Counted from the stretch's first letter, positions 10,440 to 19,800 are shown. The stretch: DNA of 64,000 nt from Enterococcus sp. DIV0212c (GCF_017377505.1 NZ_JAFREN010000030.1:22451-86450), one strand, 5' to 3'. The notes: generated by a model not told the origin, from the letters alone. Program-made: numbers and translations.

Positions 10440-11372
10440 TTATTTTACTTCTTCAACTTCTGTCATATCTTCAATATATTTATAGACTTGTTGACCAGCA
10501 ATTCCGCCTTCGCCAACAGCTGTTGTGATTTGACGTAATGTTTTTTCACGAACATCACCAATGGCAAAAACACCTGGTATACTTGTTTTCATATCTTGAT
10601 CTGTTTCGATCCAACCTTCTGCATTGGTCAAACCAGCTTTTTTAAATGGTTCTGTTAATGGATCAAGTCCAACATAAATAAAGACACCGTCAGCTTCGAT
10701 TTCTTTGACTTCATCAGTCAAGGTATTTCTTAATTGTCCACCAGTTACGACCATATCATTTCCAACGATTTCTTCTAAAACGGTATTCCATTCAAAAGAA
10801 ATTTTTTCATTGGCAAATGCCCGATCTTGAATGATTTTTTGTGCACGTAGTTCATCACGACGATGTACGATTACAACTTCTGAAGCAAATTGTGTTAGGT
10901 AGATTGCTTCTTCAACCGCTGAATCGCCGCCGCCAATCACTAACAGTTTTTTATTACGGAAGAAAGCTCCATCACAAACTGCACAATAAGAAACCCCGCG
11001 TCCTGCAAATTCTTCTTCACCTTTAACACCTAATTTACGATGTTCACAGCCTGTAGCGATAATTATTGTTTTAGCCTGATAGGTTTTATCATCACAAATG
11101 ACTTCTTTATATGTGCCTTGATCTTTGATATCCATTACGATGCCATATGCATTTTCAGTACCAAATTTCTCAACATTCTCATACATTTTATAAGCCAATT
11201 CAGGTCCCATGATCGAATCAAATCCTGGATAGTTTTCCACTTCAGCAGTATTGTTCATTTGACCGCCAGGTGCGCCGCGTTCAATCATCAATACTGAAAG
11301 ATTAGAACGTGATGCATAAAGCGCTGCAGTCATCCCAGCAGGTCCGGCACCAATTATAATTACATCATACAT
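10440..11372 (-). CDS. trxB: Thioredoxin reductase (NADPH)
   Basis: Flavoenzyme that passes electrons from NADPH to thioredoxin. The FAD-binding GAGPAG is near the start, the redox pair is in CAVCD (about residues 134-138), the NADPH motif is GGGDSAVEEA, and the C-terminal FAD motif is GVFAIGDVR. 310 residues is the usual bacterial low-molecular-weight form. The ATG at 11372 (MYDVIIIG) is chosen over a TTG at 11384 that abuts the ribosome binding site. Stands alone. Confidence 0.96.
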   Translation of the reverse strand: MYDVIIIGAGPAGMTAALYASRSNLSVLMIERGAPGGQMNNTAEVENYPGFDSIMGPELAYKMYENVEKFGTENAYGIVMDIKDQGTYKEVICDDKTYQAKTIIIATGCEHRKLGVKGEEEFAGRGVSYCAVCDGAFFRNKKLLVIGGGDSAVEEAIYLTQFASEVVIVHRRDELRAQKIIQDRAFANEKISFEWNTVLEEIVGNDMVVTGGQLRNTLTDEVKEIEADGVFIYVGLDPLTEPFKKAGLTNAEGWIETDQDMKTSIPGVFAIGDVREKTLRQITTAVGEGGIAGQQVYKYIEDMTEVEEVK

Positions 11373-11506
11373 ATGTCTTTTCAACCTCCGAATTTTTCAA
11401 GTACATTCACTTTACAACTTAACTAGTTGATTGTCTATCTTTCTGCCCAACCTGATTATTTAATAAAAAAACCAAATCTATTCTGAATGTCTTCATTTCG
11501 TTTTCC

Positions 11507-11515
11507 ATTATATCA
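11507..11515 (-). promoter_or_regulatory. Possible trxB promoter (extended -10)
   Basis: TGATATAAT on the minus strand is an extended -10 element about 135 bases before the trxB start. No good -35 is seen at the right distance. Confidence 0.45.
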
Positions 11516-11564
11516 TGCTTTTTTCTGGATATCATCTCTTTTATACTTACTTATAATAAGAAAA

Positions 11565-11609
11565 AAGCTAGTAAGGAATAACTAAAAATCAGTTTTCCCT
11601 TACTAGCTT
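11565..11609 (-). terminator. Terminator after the inactive protease gene
   Basis: AAGCTAGTAAGG and CCTTACTAGCTT form a 12-base perfect stem, followed by TTTTTTCTTATT on the minus strand. Confidence 0.85.
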
Positions 11610-11616
11610 AAATTGA

Positions 11617-11643
11617 ATACCATGCAAAGCGGTGAACCCAAGT
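11617..11643 (+). repeat. Inverted repeat copy 1; remnant of a chitin-binding module
   Basis: Reads ATACCATGCAAAGCGGTG then AACCCAAGT. It matches the complement of 12563-12589 at 25 of 27 positions. Translated on the plus strand it is YHAKR-stop-TQ, close to YRAKWWTQ in the chitin-binding module of the neighbouring protease. The two copies face each other around the inactive protease gene. Confidence 0.7.
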
Positions 11644-11764
11644 TTTATTGATTTACTATCTTTAGAAACGATGCACTAGTTTTGAAACATTATACTTCCC
11701 CGATTTTAACTAGAACATTAAGAAGATGCTTAATAGATGTTTGATTTTTTTAGATTTCTACTTC

Positions 11765-12493
11765 TTATTTTAGAAGATTTGAAATGAAATCATAATTACG
11801 TTCTGTAAATTTCGCCGCACTTGTTTGAACACCTTTTGAGTATTTTGCAAATGTACGAACTCCGATTAGATTCCCGTGTCTATCGAAAATTGGACCACCA
11901 TAGTTGCCCTCTTTATTTGCTTGGTTAAACCAAAAGTTTGAAGCAACATTGTAACTAATTGTCGCTTGGCTTTCCCACATTTCGCCTTTTTTATCAGCAT
12001 CATATCCTGGCATAGTCACATCTCCACAAACGATAATTGTTGGATTTTTTGTAACAGGAACTACAGGAACTATTTCACCAATATTTTGACCAGATTCATT
12101 TGGTTTCACTGTTAAAACAGCTAAATTTCCCCAACTTTCTTCAAAGTCTACTGACTCAACTTGGAATGAGCCAAAAGGAGCGTTTTCGCCATCTTTCCCT
12201 GGTGTAACGAAAGATTTATCAAGATTTTCGCTATTTTTTAATCCTTCAACAACATTATAAGAAGTTAGTACTTTATTGTTAGCAATAACTGTACCAGTAC
12301 CAGTTGTACCATTAACATCGATAAATGCTACACTCTGGAAACGTCCTTTTGTTGTATCATTAACTTTTGTTTTGTTTTCAGTTAATTTTTCTCTTACTGG
12401 GTGAGCGGCTTCTACTTGAGGTGTTGCTGCAACTGCTGCAGTAGATAACACTGCTGCGCATAGTAATGCTGTTACTAAACGTTGAATTTTCAT
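11765..12493 (-). CDS. Secreted V8-like protease homologue with all catalytic residues lost
   Basis: 242 residues with a signal peptide (MKIQRLVTALLCAAVL..., likely cut after VEAA near residue 30) and a trypsin-like fold of the GluV8/SprE kind. Aligned with its intact neighbour, His in LTAAHVV is Asn80 (LTSYNVV), Asp in DIAVVTL is Asn113 (NLAVLTV), and Ser in GTSGAP is Tyr198 (GNYGGP). The reading frame is intact, with a ribosome binding site (AAGGATGG) before ATG 12493, so it looks like a maintained pseudoenzyme rather than a dead gene. It lacks the FN3 and chitin-binding modules. It could be an inhibitor, decoy or binding protein; no activity as a protease is expected. Confidence 0.85.
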   Translation of the reverse strand: MKIQRLVTALLCAAVLSTAAVAATPQVEAAHPVREKLTENKTKVNDTTKGRFQSVAFIDVNGTTGTGTVIANNKVLTSYNVVEGLKNSENLDKSFVTPGKDGENAPFGSFQVESVDFEESWGNLAVLTVKPNESGQNIGEIVPVVPVTKNPTIIVCGDVTMPGYDADKKGEMWESQATISYNVASNFWFNQANKEGNYGGPIFDRHGNLIGVRTFAKYSKGVQTSAAKFTERNYDFISNLLK

Positions 12494-12562
12494 TGATTTA
12501 CCATCCTTCATTTTTTAGATTGTTTGTATAAACTAAACGTTATTTCAATCTGTTACTTCATT

Positions 12563-12589
12563 ACTTGGGTCCACCGCTTTACATGGTAT
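12563..12589 (-). repeat. Inverted repeat copy 2; remnant of a chitin-binding module
   Basis: On the minus strand reads ATACCATGTAAAGCGGTG then GACCCAAGT, translating as YHVKRWTQ, a degraded form of the YRAKWWTQ motif of the upstream gene. It lies about 40 bases beyond that gene's stop and just upstream of the inactive protease. Confidence 0.7.
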
Positions 12590-12628
12590 CCAAGTATACT
12601 TAAAATTAGGATGTTTATTGTGTCTGAA

Positions 12629-14257
12629 TTAGATTTTTTCCCAAACAGTCGATTTACCTGGTTCTTCTCCACGATTCCACCATTTGGCTTTGTATTGTAC
12701 TCCCTTGAATGTAATAACATTACCGCCAGAGTAAGCTAGTTGTGATTTCCACTCCTCAATAGTACTTGTACTTAGTTTTTCCCAAGCATCTGACATTCCT
12801 GGCTTATTTCCTTGTGTCCACCATTTTGCCCGATACTCAATTCCATCATAGAAAACTTTATCTCCGGCAACATATGTTTTTGATTGCACCCAAGTTGTTT
12901 GATTTTCAGATGGTTTTTCTACTTCTTTTTCTGTATTAAAAATTAAAGCTGTTGATAAATCGGAGCGATTACCTGCTTTATCTAACGCTGCAATCGAAAT
13001 TGTATAGGTCGTGTTCGCTGTTAAGCCACTCAATTCAAATTTCGTTGTTCGACTTTCACCTATTCTTGATCCATTACGATACACTTCATATTTTTCTACT
13101 CCAATATTATCAGTTGAAGCATTCCAATTTAATTGCGCTGATGTGCTAGTGATATCGCTTGCTTTTACACCTGTTACTTGGCTTGGCGCCTGTGTGTCTG
13201 CTACTATTTCTTTTTCTGTACGAACTGTTACTCCTGTTGACATCTTTGAACGATTTCCAGCTTGATCAACCGCAATAATTGAAAATGTATACGATGAATC
13301 TGCTATTAAACCTGTTGCAGCAAAAGCTGTTGTTTTACTCTCACCGATTTTTGAACCATTACGGTACACTTCATATTTTTCTACTCCAACATTATCAGTC
13401 GCTGGATTCCAGAAAAGTTGTGTAGAATTAGTTGTAATATTAGCTGCCCTTACACCAGTCACTTGGCTTGGCGCTTGTGTATCAATTTCATTTTGCCCTA
13501 AATGTTTGGCAATAAACTCATAGTTAGAGCCAGTAATTTTTGAACCAGCATTTTTGTATGCAACGCCGTTTATACGATATTCAGAAGTATGAACAGCCAT
13601 TAATTGGTTGTTTTCATTGTAAACAGGAGCCCCAGAAGTTCCACCAATAGAATCCATATCGTAATATACTCGTAATGTAGTTTGTGAAATAACAGACCCC
13701 TTTGCTTCCCATAATTGCCCATGTTTATCTTGGCTGTATCCTGGTAGAAGTCCTTTAGTTCCTGTCGGAATATTAGGTACATTCTTTACAGGTATGATTG
13801 GTACAACATCTCCAATGTTTTTTCCAGAGCTATTAGGTTTCAAAGTAACAACGGCAATGTCATAATCTCGGTTATTTTCAACTGTCCATCCAGTATGCAT
13901 ATCAATTGATTCTATTGAAAAGGAACCAAACGGATAATAATAGTCATTTCTGGCTGGACTTACTCTTGCCTTGCTAATATCTGCACTTGTTTTTAAGCTT
14001 GTCACAACGTGAGCTGCTGTCAACACTTTGTTCTTTCCAATAACAGTCCCTGATCCGAATCCACCATCTGCTTTTAATAGATAAATAATGCTAGAGTAAG
14101 GCGCTTTAGTAGTATCCATTACTCTCACTCGAGTATCTTCCCCAATAATTGCTCTTCCTTCCGGTACATTTGTTTCTGCATAGCTATTCACACTCAATGA
14201 AACTATTGATAAAGTAACCCCACAAATCAATAATGCTGTAAATTTTTTAACTTTCAC
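12629..14257 (-). CDS. Secreted V8-like serine protease with two FN3 and two chitin-binding modules
   Basis: 542 residues. A signal peptide (residues 1-27, ending NSYAE) precedes a V8/glutamyl-endopeptidase-like S1 domain to about 250, with H83 (TAAHVV), D133 (DYDIAVV) and S208 (GGTSGAP). Two fibronectin type III modules follow at about 258-350 and 352-445, starting APSQVTGV. Two ChtBD3/CBM5-12 modules with paired Trp (AKWWTQGNKPG, AKWWNRGEEPG) end the protein. No LPXTG anchor is present, so it is released or held through its binding modules. GTG at 14257 is the start: GGAGG lies 8 bases upstream and no ATG fits. Likely a protease targeted to chitin, GlcNAc-containing glycans or cell wall. 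Confidence 0.92.
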   Translation of the reverse strand: MKVKKFTALLICGVTLSIVSLSVNSYAETNVPEGRAIIGEDTRVRVMDTTKAPYSSIIYLLKADGGFGSGTVIGKNKVLTAAHVVTSLKTSADISKARVSPARNDYYYPFGSFSIESIDMHTGWTVENNRDYDIAVVTLKPNSSGKNIGDVVPIIPVKNVPNIPTGTKGLLPGYSQDKHGQLWEAKGSVISQTTLRVYYDMDSIGGTSGAPVYNENNQLMAVHTSEYRINGVAYKNAGSKITGSNYEFIAKHLGQNEIDTQAPSQVTGVRAANITTNSTQLFWNPATDNVGVEKYEVYRNGSKIGESKTTAFAATGLIADSSYTFSIIAVDQAGNRSKMSTGVTVRTEKEIVADTQAPSQVTGVKASDITSTSAQLNWNASTDNIGVEKYEVYRNGSRIGESRTTKFELSGLTANTTYTISIAALDKAGNRSDLSTALIFNTEKEVEKPSENQTTWVQSKTYVAGDKVFYDGIEYRAKWWTQGNKPGMSDAWEKLSTSTIEEWKSQLAYSGGNVITFKGVQYKAKWWNRGEEPGKSTVWEKI

Positions 14258-14475
14258 TATTTCATCCTCCAACTCTATAACTGTGCTTCTCTATCATTTT
14301 ATAAGAATTGTTATGAAATTAAAGTTCATTAACCGCTAAAAATAAGAAATAAATGAGTAAAATAATCGAAAAAAACATGTCATCCTACTATGTTTTTTAT
14401 ATTTACGAGATGTTTTTTACATTATTTTTACATTTTGTTTAACATCTGAGTAAGGAAAAGCTCTATAAAACTAGA

Positions 14476-14523
14476 AAAAAACGCTAGAAGGAGCTATAAG
14501 AGCTACTTCTAACGCTTTTTTTC
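14476..14523 (-). terminator. Terminator after the ABC exporter operon
   Basis: GCGTTAGAAGTAGCTC pairs with GAGCTCCTTCTAGCGT with minor gaps, flanked by A and T runs on both sides, so it is bidirectional in form. It begins 3 bases after the stop of the exporter gene. Confidence 0.85.
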
Positions 14524-14525
14524 TT

Positions 14526-16310
14526 CTAACTTTCACTATTTTGTAACTTATACATATCTGCATACAGACCATTTTTGGTCAATAAATTTTCATGATTACC
14601 ACGTTCCACGATACGGCCTTTATCTAATACTAAAATCAAATCAGCATCACGAATCGTAGATAAACGGTGAGCGATTGCAATCGTCGTCCTTCCTTGACGC
14701 ATATTGGCTAATCCTTCTTGAATCAACCCTTCGGTCTCGGTATCGATGTTAGCAGTTGCTTCATCCAACACAAGAATTTTTGGATCTGTTACAATCGTTC
14801 GAGCAAATGAGATCAATTGTCTTTGTCCACTAGAATAACTTGCACCTCGTTCGATCACTTTTGCATGATATTTATTTGGTAATGTTTCAATAAATTTATC
14901 TGCTTGAACAAATTCGGCTGCTGCTTTGATTTGTTCATCGGTTATTTCCGGATTCAACATCCGAATATTTCCAGCAATATCACCATAAAACATAAATGCA
15001 TCTTGCAAAACTAAACCTAACTTTTGTCTTAACTCAGATAGAGGATACTCGCGAATGTTGCGATCATCAATCAAAATCTCCCCTTCATAAAATTCATAAA
15101 AGCGCATCAAAACATTGATAATTGAACTTTTTCCACTACCAGTATGTCCGATCAACGCCACAGTCTCACCCGGGTTAGCAATAAAACTGATATGATTCAA
15201 TACATTGTTCTTGCCATCATAAGAAAAACTAACATTACGAAATTCGATCTTGCCACGAAGGATTTCTGCGTTAGCTCCAACATTTTGTTGCGGAGTCAAT
15301 TCATCGTTATCAAATATTTTCAAAATTCGACTGCCTGCTACCATGCCATCGGTAAAAACACTTAGAAAATCCATCATTTGAGTCATCGGATTAAAGAATG
15401 CTTGAACATAAGTAACAAAAGCATAAATCAAGCCAACTTCCACAGGAGAATGCAATGCGTCATACCCGAACAAAGTCAACGTCAAGCCAATTGCTAGTGT
15501 ATAAAGAAAGTTAATGATTGGACCTAAAAGCAATGAGTTGGTTTTGATCATTGAAAAACGCGTACGTAAATAATCATTGTTCGTCTCTTCAAATTCTTTT
15601 TCCAAACGATTTTCTTGTCGAAACTGCTGAATAATCTGCATACCAGAAATATACTCATTCAATTTCGTGTTCAATTGACTTAATTTTTCCCGCATACTTC
15701 GATAAATTCTTGAACTAAATTTTTGATAGTACCAAATTACGATCAATAAAATCGGTAAGAAAATCAAATTATACAACGCAATTTTCCCACTGATCTGAAA
15801 CATCGCAATAAAAGAAGAAACTACTGCAAAAATTCCTGTCAAGACCATCAAGAATACATACCAAAACTCAACCAATGTTTCCGTATCATTGGTTACACGA
15901 GAAACGATCGAACCAGCTGGTGTTTGATCGAAATAACGCATACCGAGTGTTTGGAGTTTTTCAAATAATTTTACACGAATATATTGATAAGTTTTTAGTG
16001 AAGCGGTCGAATATAAAAACCATTGGAAAAACCAGATAATACTTTTAACAACCACACCAAACAAATACAATCCTGCAAAAAAGAAAATCACTTGGTTTGT
16101 CGCTGTTTTTGGTGTTAAATAATCATCCATAAACGTTTGAATGATTCTTGGTAATAGAATGTTAATAATCGACAGAATCAAAGCAAACAAAATTGCTGAC
16201 AAAAACGTTCGACGAAATGGTCGAGCAAATTTAAGCAATCGTTTAACGATCGAGACTTGTTCTTTTAAAGGTACTGATTTTGTCCATTCAGATTCGTATT
16301 TTTCTTCCAT
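14526..16310 (-). CDS. Heterodimeric multidrug-type ABC exporter, subunit with canonical Walker B
   Basis: 594 residues: six membrane helices (about 35-325) fused to an ATPase domain. Walker A is GHTGSGKSS, the signature is the degenerate YSSGQ, Walker B is VLDEATANID with the catalytic Glu, and the switch His is in IAHRLS. The partner gene has the opposite pattern, so together they form one consensus and one degenerate ATP site, as in LmrCD, BmrCD and EfrAB. ATG overlaps the partner stop as TAATG, indicating translational coupling. Substrate unknown; drugs, peptides or lipids are possible. Confidence 0.9.
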   Translation of the reverse strand: MEEKYESEWTKSVPLKEQVSIVKRLLKFARPFRRTFLSAILFALILSIINILLPRIIQTFMDDYLTPKTATNQVIFFFAGLYLFGVVVKSIIWFFQWFLYSTASLKTYQYIRVKLFEKLQTLGMRYFDQTPAGSIVSRVTNDTETLVEFWYVFLMVLTGIFAVVSSFIAMFQISGKIALYNLIFLPILLIVIWYYQKFSSRIYRSMREKLSQLNTKLNEYISGMQIIQQFRQENRLEKEFEETNNDYLRTRFSMIKTNSLLLGPIINFLYTLAIGLTLTLFGYDALHSPVEVGLIYAFVTYVQAFFNPMTQMMDFLSVFTDGMVAGSRILKIFDNDELTPQQNVGANAEILRGKIEFRNVSFSYDGKNNVLNHISFIANPGETVALIGHTGSGKSSIINVLMRFYEFYEGEILIDDRNIREYPLSELRQKLGLVLQDAFMFYGDIAGNIRMLNPEITDEQIKAAAEFVQADKFIETLPNKYHAKVIERGASYSSGQRQLISFARTIVTDPKILVLDEATANIDTETEGLIQEGLANMRQGRTTIAIAHRLSTIRDADLILVLDKGRIVERGNHENLLTKNGLYADMYKLQNSES

Positions 16311-18061
16311 TATACTTCACTCCCTTCAATTTTCGCTTCTAATTGTTGTTTATCCCACATCCGCTTGTACCAGCCAGCCAATCTTAATAGCTCTTGATGC
16401 GTCCCACGCTCAACGATCTTCCCTTCATCTAAAACGATGATTTCTTTGGCATGCATTACACTGCTTAACCGATGTGCTGCAATGATCGTGGTTTTTTCTT
16501 TTCTGGCAGCTTTTAAATTTGAAAGAATCGCTTCTTCCGTTTTAGCATCCACGGCTGATAAAGCATCATCTAAAATCAATAGTTCAGGATTTACGATCAA
16601 TGCTCTGGCAATCGAAATCCGTTGTTTTTGACCACCGGATAATGACACGCCACGTTCCCCAACTAACGTATCATAGCCATTAGTAAAAGCCTTTATTTCA
16701 TTATTGATAAACGCCATTTCAGCCGCTTGCTCAACTTCTGTTTCTGTAAAATCAGGATTGGCAAAGCGGATGTTGTCCCGTATCGTCATTGAAAATAGAA
16801 AATGATCTTGAGGAACGTACCCCAGTGAGTTCATCAAAGCATCTAAAGAATAATCTTTGATATCATGTCCGCCAAAAGTAATACGTCCTTTATAATGATC
16901 ATATTCACGCATCAATAATTTTAAAATAGTTGTTTTGCCAGCACCTGTTTTTCCGACGATCCCCAATGTTTCGCCTTCATTGATGGCAAATTTTATCTGT
17001 TCTAACGTTGCCTCTTTGTCCTTTGGATAAGTGAATTGGTCAATTTCCATTGATAATTGACCTTTTGCTGGTGTTTGGATCGCGTCTTTTTTCTCAACAA
17101 TGTGTGTTTTTTCATGTAAAAGTTCATTCACACGATCATAACTCGCATTCCCACGCTCTAATACATTAAACAAACGCCCAATCGCAAACATCGGCCAAAC
17201 CAACATTCCAATATAACTTATAAATGAAATTAACTGACCAATCGTGATTGTATCATCCATGATAAAACGGCCGCCGATAATAATCGTCAATACATAAGAA
17301 ATCCCGATAATCAGTGTAATAAACGGATCGAATAACGCATCCAAAAAGTTCACTCGCTTATTTTTAACGATCGCATCATCAATTTTCTCTGTAAAATCTT
17401 GAAGATCTTCTTTTTCCTGCCCAAAAGTTTTGATAACCTTCATCCCTGTAATACTTTCTTGTGTCTTATCATTGATCGTTGAAAAAGCAGCTTGTGAATC
17501 ACGAAAAGCATCATGTAATTTAGAGCCTAACACTCTTGACGTCACTGCCAATAATGGTAATGGAATCAATGCAATCAAGGTTAAACGCCAATCAACGAAT
17601 AAAATCATTGCCACAATGGTCGCACCACCAGTGATCATAGAGTCTGCAAAGGTTAAAATCCCCGCTCCAGCCACGTTTTGGATCGCATTTAAATCATTCG
17701 TTGCATGTGCCATCAAATCTCCTGTTCGATACTTCTGATAAAACACATTATCCATTTTTGTGAAATGATGGAATAATTGCCGTCTTAAATCTTTTTCTAG
17801 CCTTGCTGCACTTCCCCAGATATAAATTCGCCAAATATAACGAAAAATATACTGTGCTAAAGCTGCCAACAATAATATACCCACCCAAAATAAAATAGGT
17901 TGAATCGCCAAATCCTTTTCAGCAATCTTGTCAACAACGATCCCAATAACTTTAGGCGGAACTAATTGAACAAGCGCAACCATAACCAATGAAAATACAC
18001 CAATAATATAACTTTTTTTCTCCTGTTTGAAAAACCACCCTAATTTTTTAAATATAGACAT
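16310..18061 (-). CDS. Heterodimeric multidrug-type ABC exporter, subunit with degenerate Walker B
   Basis: 583 residues: six membrane helices followed by an ATPase domain. Walker A is GKTGAGKTT and the signature is a perfect LSGGQ, but Walker B is ILDDALSAVD, with Asp in place of the catalytic Glu. This is the usual asymmetry of heterodimeric exporters. ATG 18061 is chosen because AGGAG lies 7 bases before it; the in-frame ATG at 18067 is too close. First gene of a two-gene operon. Confidence 0.9.
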   Translation of the reverse strand: MSIFKKLGWFFKQEKKSYIIGVFSLVMVALVQLVPPKVIGIVVDKIAEKDLAIQPILFWVGILLLAALAQYIFRYIWRIYIWGSAARLEKDLRRQLFHHFTKMDNVFYQKYRTGDLMAHATNDLNAIQNVAGAGILTFADSMITGGATIVAMILFVDWRLTLIALIPLPLLAVTSRVLGSKLHDAFRDSQAAFSTINDKTQESITGMKVIKTFGQEKEDLQDFTEKIDDAIVKNKRVNFLDALFDPFITLIIGISYVLTIIIGGRFIMDDTITIGQLISFISYIGMLVWPMFAIGRLFNVLERGNASYDRVNELLHEKTHIVEKKDAIQTPAKGQLSMEIDQFTYPKDKEATLEQIKFAINEGETLGIVGKTGAGKTTILKLLMREYDHYKGRITFGGHDIKDYSLDALMNSLGYVPQDHFLFSMTIRDNIRFANPDFTETEVEQAAEMAFINNEIKAFTNGYDTLVGERGVSLSGGQKQRISIARALIVNPELLILDDALSAVDAKTEEAILSNLKAARKEKTTIIAAHRLSSVMHAKEIIVLDEGKIVERGTHQELLRLAGWYKRMWDKQQLEAKIEGSEV

Positions 18062-18159
18062 GTACATTCTCCTCTTCTAATTTAACTCCTATGCGCTCAC
18101 ACCATTCTTTTGTTGTTTCCCCATTTCTGTACAACTCCTTTCATTTATAAAAATAAGCA

Positions 18160-18192
18160 CAAAAAAAACGGACCAAAAAATCGGCCCGCTTG
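18160..18192 (-). terminator. yneF terminator
   Basis: CGGGCC and GGTCCG pair (one G-T) around a short loop, followed by TTTTTTTTGTG on the minus strand, about 35 bases past the yneF stop. Confidence 0.65.
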
Positions 18193-18224
18193 TGTGTTTG
18201 AATTCTGAATAGCAACTAAGAACC

Positions 18225-18446
18225 TTACTTATCTCCTTGGTTCTTCATTTGCTGCATCATTTGACGAATCTTCTTCTCAGAAGGTTTTTGTCCCATAGAC
18301 ATCATCATCATTCGTAACATATCCTCATTAACGGGAGGATTCTTTTTGAAATAGTCTTGCATATATTTGCGCGCAAGGAAAAATCCACCTGCTGCACCTG
18401 CTAATAAAGCGATAATCGCGATTAATACTACTAAACCTGTTGACAT
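18225..18446 (-). CDS. yneF: YneF family small membrane protein (UPF0154)
   Basis: 73 residues. One N-terminal membrane helix (about 4-24, with the small-residue run [10 protein letters not shown]) is followed by a charged cytoplasmic tail with the family motif [25 protein letters not shown]. Widespread in Firmicutes; function not established. It has its own leader with a hairpin (18478-18524) and a terminator, so it is probably monocistronic. Confidence 0.92.
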   Translation of the reverse strand: MSTGLVVLIAIIALLAGAAGGFFLARKYMQDYFKKNPPVNEDMLRMMMMSMGQKPSEKKIRQMMQQMKNQGDK

Positions 18447-18477
18447 ATAAATCTCTCCTTTCTACCTAGAAAAGCCA

Positions 18478-18524
18478 AACAAGAACTTCTGCTAAAGGTG
18501 TCTCACGCAGTCATTATTCTTGTT
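18478..18524 (-). promoter_or_regulatory. Hairpin in the yneF leader
   Basis: AACAAGAA pairs with TTCTTGTT, and inside them CTGC pairs with GCAG. The hairpin lies 32 bases before the yneF start. A second palindrome, AGGGATATTTATCCCT, is at 18548-18563 and is followed by T6 on the plus strand. The rest of the gap up to 18668 shows nothing clear. Function unknown. Confidence 0.4.
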
Positions 18525-18668
18525 GAACTTACCATTTTTAAATTTATAGGGATATTTATCCCTTTTTTATATAATTGCTCTCAAGAAACTATTTTACTAG
18601 AAAGAAGCGGAAAAGGAAAGGTCTTTTGTCAGATTCCTCACAAGAAATTTACGAAAGATCATTTCCTC

Positions 18669-18772
18669 AGCTAGGCTCTCGAAAAAAAGATAACATCTGA
18701 CTGAGATAAAAAGCATCTCACTCGTTTTTTCCTATTTTTCTGTCGAGCCCGAACAAGCTCATTCAGCTTTTA
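18669..18772 (-). repeat. Hairpin repeat, long form, copy 1
   Basis: Member of the dispersed repeat family described under 51598. In minus orientation it has AAAGCTGA at one end, the TAGGAAAAA block, an inner TGAGATG-CTTTTT-ATCTCA-like hairpin and a GAGAGCCTAGCT end. It lies downstream of nfo, behind copy 2. Confidence 0.85.
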
Positions 18773-18777
18773 ATTTT

Positions 18778-18892
18778 ATCTAGCTTCAAGAACTGGGCTC
18801 TCGGAAAAAAGATAAAAGCCAACTGAGATGAAAAGCATCTCACTCGTTTTTCCTATTTTTCTATCGAGCCCGAACGAGCTCATTCAGCTTTT
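18778..18892 (-). repeat. Hairpin repeat, long form, copy 2 (touches nfo stop)
   Basis: Same family and orientation as copy 1. Its AAAGCTGA end starts within the TAA stop codon of nfo (18891-18893), so gene and repeat share bases. Confidence 0.85.
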
Positions 18893-19784
18893 AATTTTGA
18901 ACTTCTATTTTTTCTAATAAATCTGGATCGAATTTTTGTGATTTTAACATGGCAATTTCATAGCCATATGGTGCTTTACTTGTTTTTTTATCTGCACCAA
19001 CATAAGGTGTTTCTAAAATTTTAGGTAAGTCTTTTAATTTTTCGTGATGAACAACTTTATTCAAAGCATCAAAACCAATTGTTCCAAAGCCAATATTGGC
19101 ATGGCGATCCTTGTGTGAGCCCATTGGGTTTTTAGAATCATTCACATGGACGACTTTCAATCGATCTAATCCAATGATTTTATCGAATTCTTCTAGAACC
19201 CCATCAAAGTCCTCTTTAACATTATAACCAGCATCATTGATATGACAAGTATCCATTGTTACGGATAGCTTTTCATTTAACTTAACGCCTTCAATGATTG
19301 TTGCCAACTCTTCAAAGGTACGACCTAATTCAGTTCCTTTACCTGCCATTGTTTCCAATGCAATTTGCGGTACTTGCTCTTTCCATAAAACTTCATCTAG
19401 GCCTTTGATGATTTGTTTTAAACCTGCATCAACTCCAGCGCCAACATGGGCTCCAGGATGTAAGGTGATTTGGGTTGCACCTAAGGCATGCGCACGTTCA
19501 ATTTCTTGACGTAAAAATGAAGTAGCAAAGCCAAAATTTTCTAATTTGATTGTATTCCCTAAATTAATGATGTATGGTGCATGAACCACAATATTGCTTA
19601 AATCATGTTCGGCCATAAACTTTTGACCTGTTTCGATATTCATCTCTTCAACTGGTTTACGACGCGTATTTTGCGGTGCTCCAGTATAAATCATAAAAGT
19701 TGTCGCCCCATAACTAGCCGCTTCTTCCGCCGAACCTAACAACATTTTTTTACCACTCATACTAACATGTGAACCTAATAACAT
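18891..19784 (-). CDS. nfo: Deoxyribonuclease IV (AP endonuclease, TIM-barrel type)
   Basis: 297 residues of the EndoIV family, which cuts DNA 5' to abasic sites and needs three zinc ions. Recognisable ligand-bearing segments are [49 protein letters not shown] and ILETP. Length is normal. The start ATG follows AGGAGG. Flanked on both sides by the dispersed hairpin repeats; the stop codon overlaps one of them. It makes up its own transcription unit as far as can be seen. Confidence 0.95.
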   Translation of the reverse strand: MLLGSHVSMSGKKMLLGSAEEAASYGATTFMIYTGAPQNTRRKPVEEMNIETGQKFMAEHDLSNIVVHAPYIINLGNTIKLENFGFATSFLRQEIERAHALGATQITLHPGAHVGAGVDAGLKQIIKGLDEVLWKEQVPQIALETMAGKGTELGRTFEELATIIEGVKLNEKLSVTMDTCHINDAGYNVKEDFDGVLEEFDKIIGLDRLKVVHVNDSKNPMGSHKDRHANIGFGTIGFDALNKVVHHEKLKDLPKILETPYVGADKKTSKAPYGYEIAMLKSQKFDPDLLEKIEVQN

Positions 19785-19800
19785 AATGATCCTCCTAATT

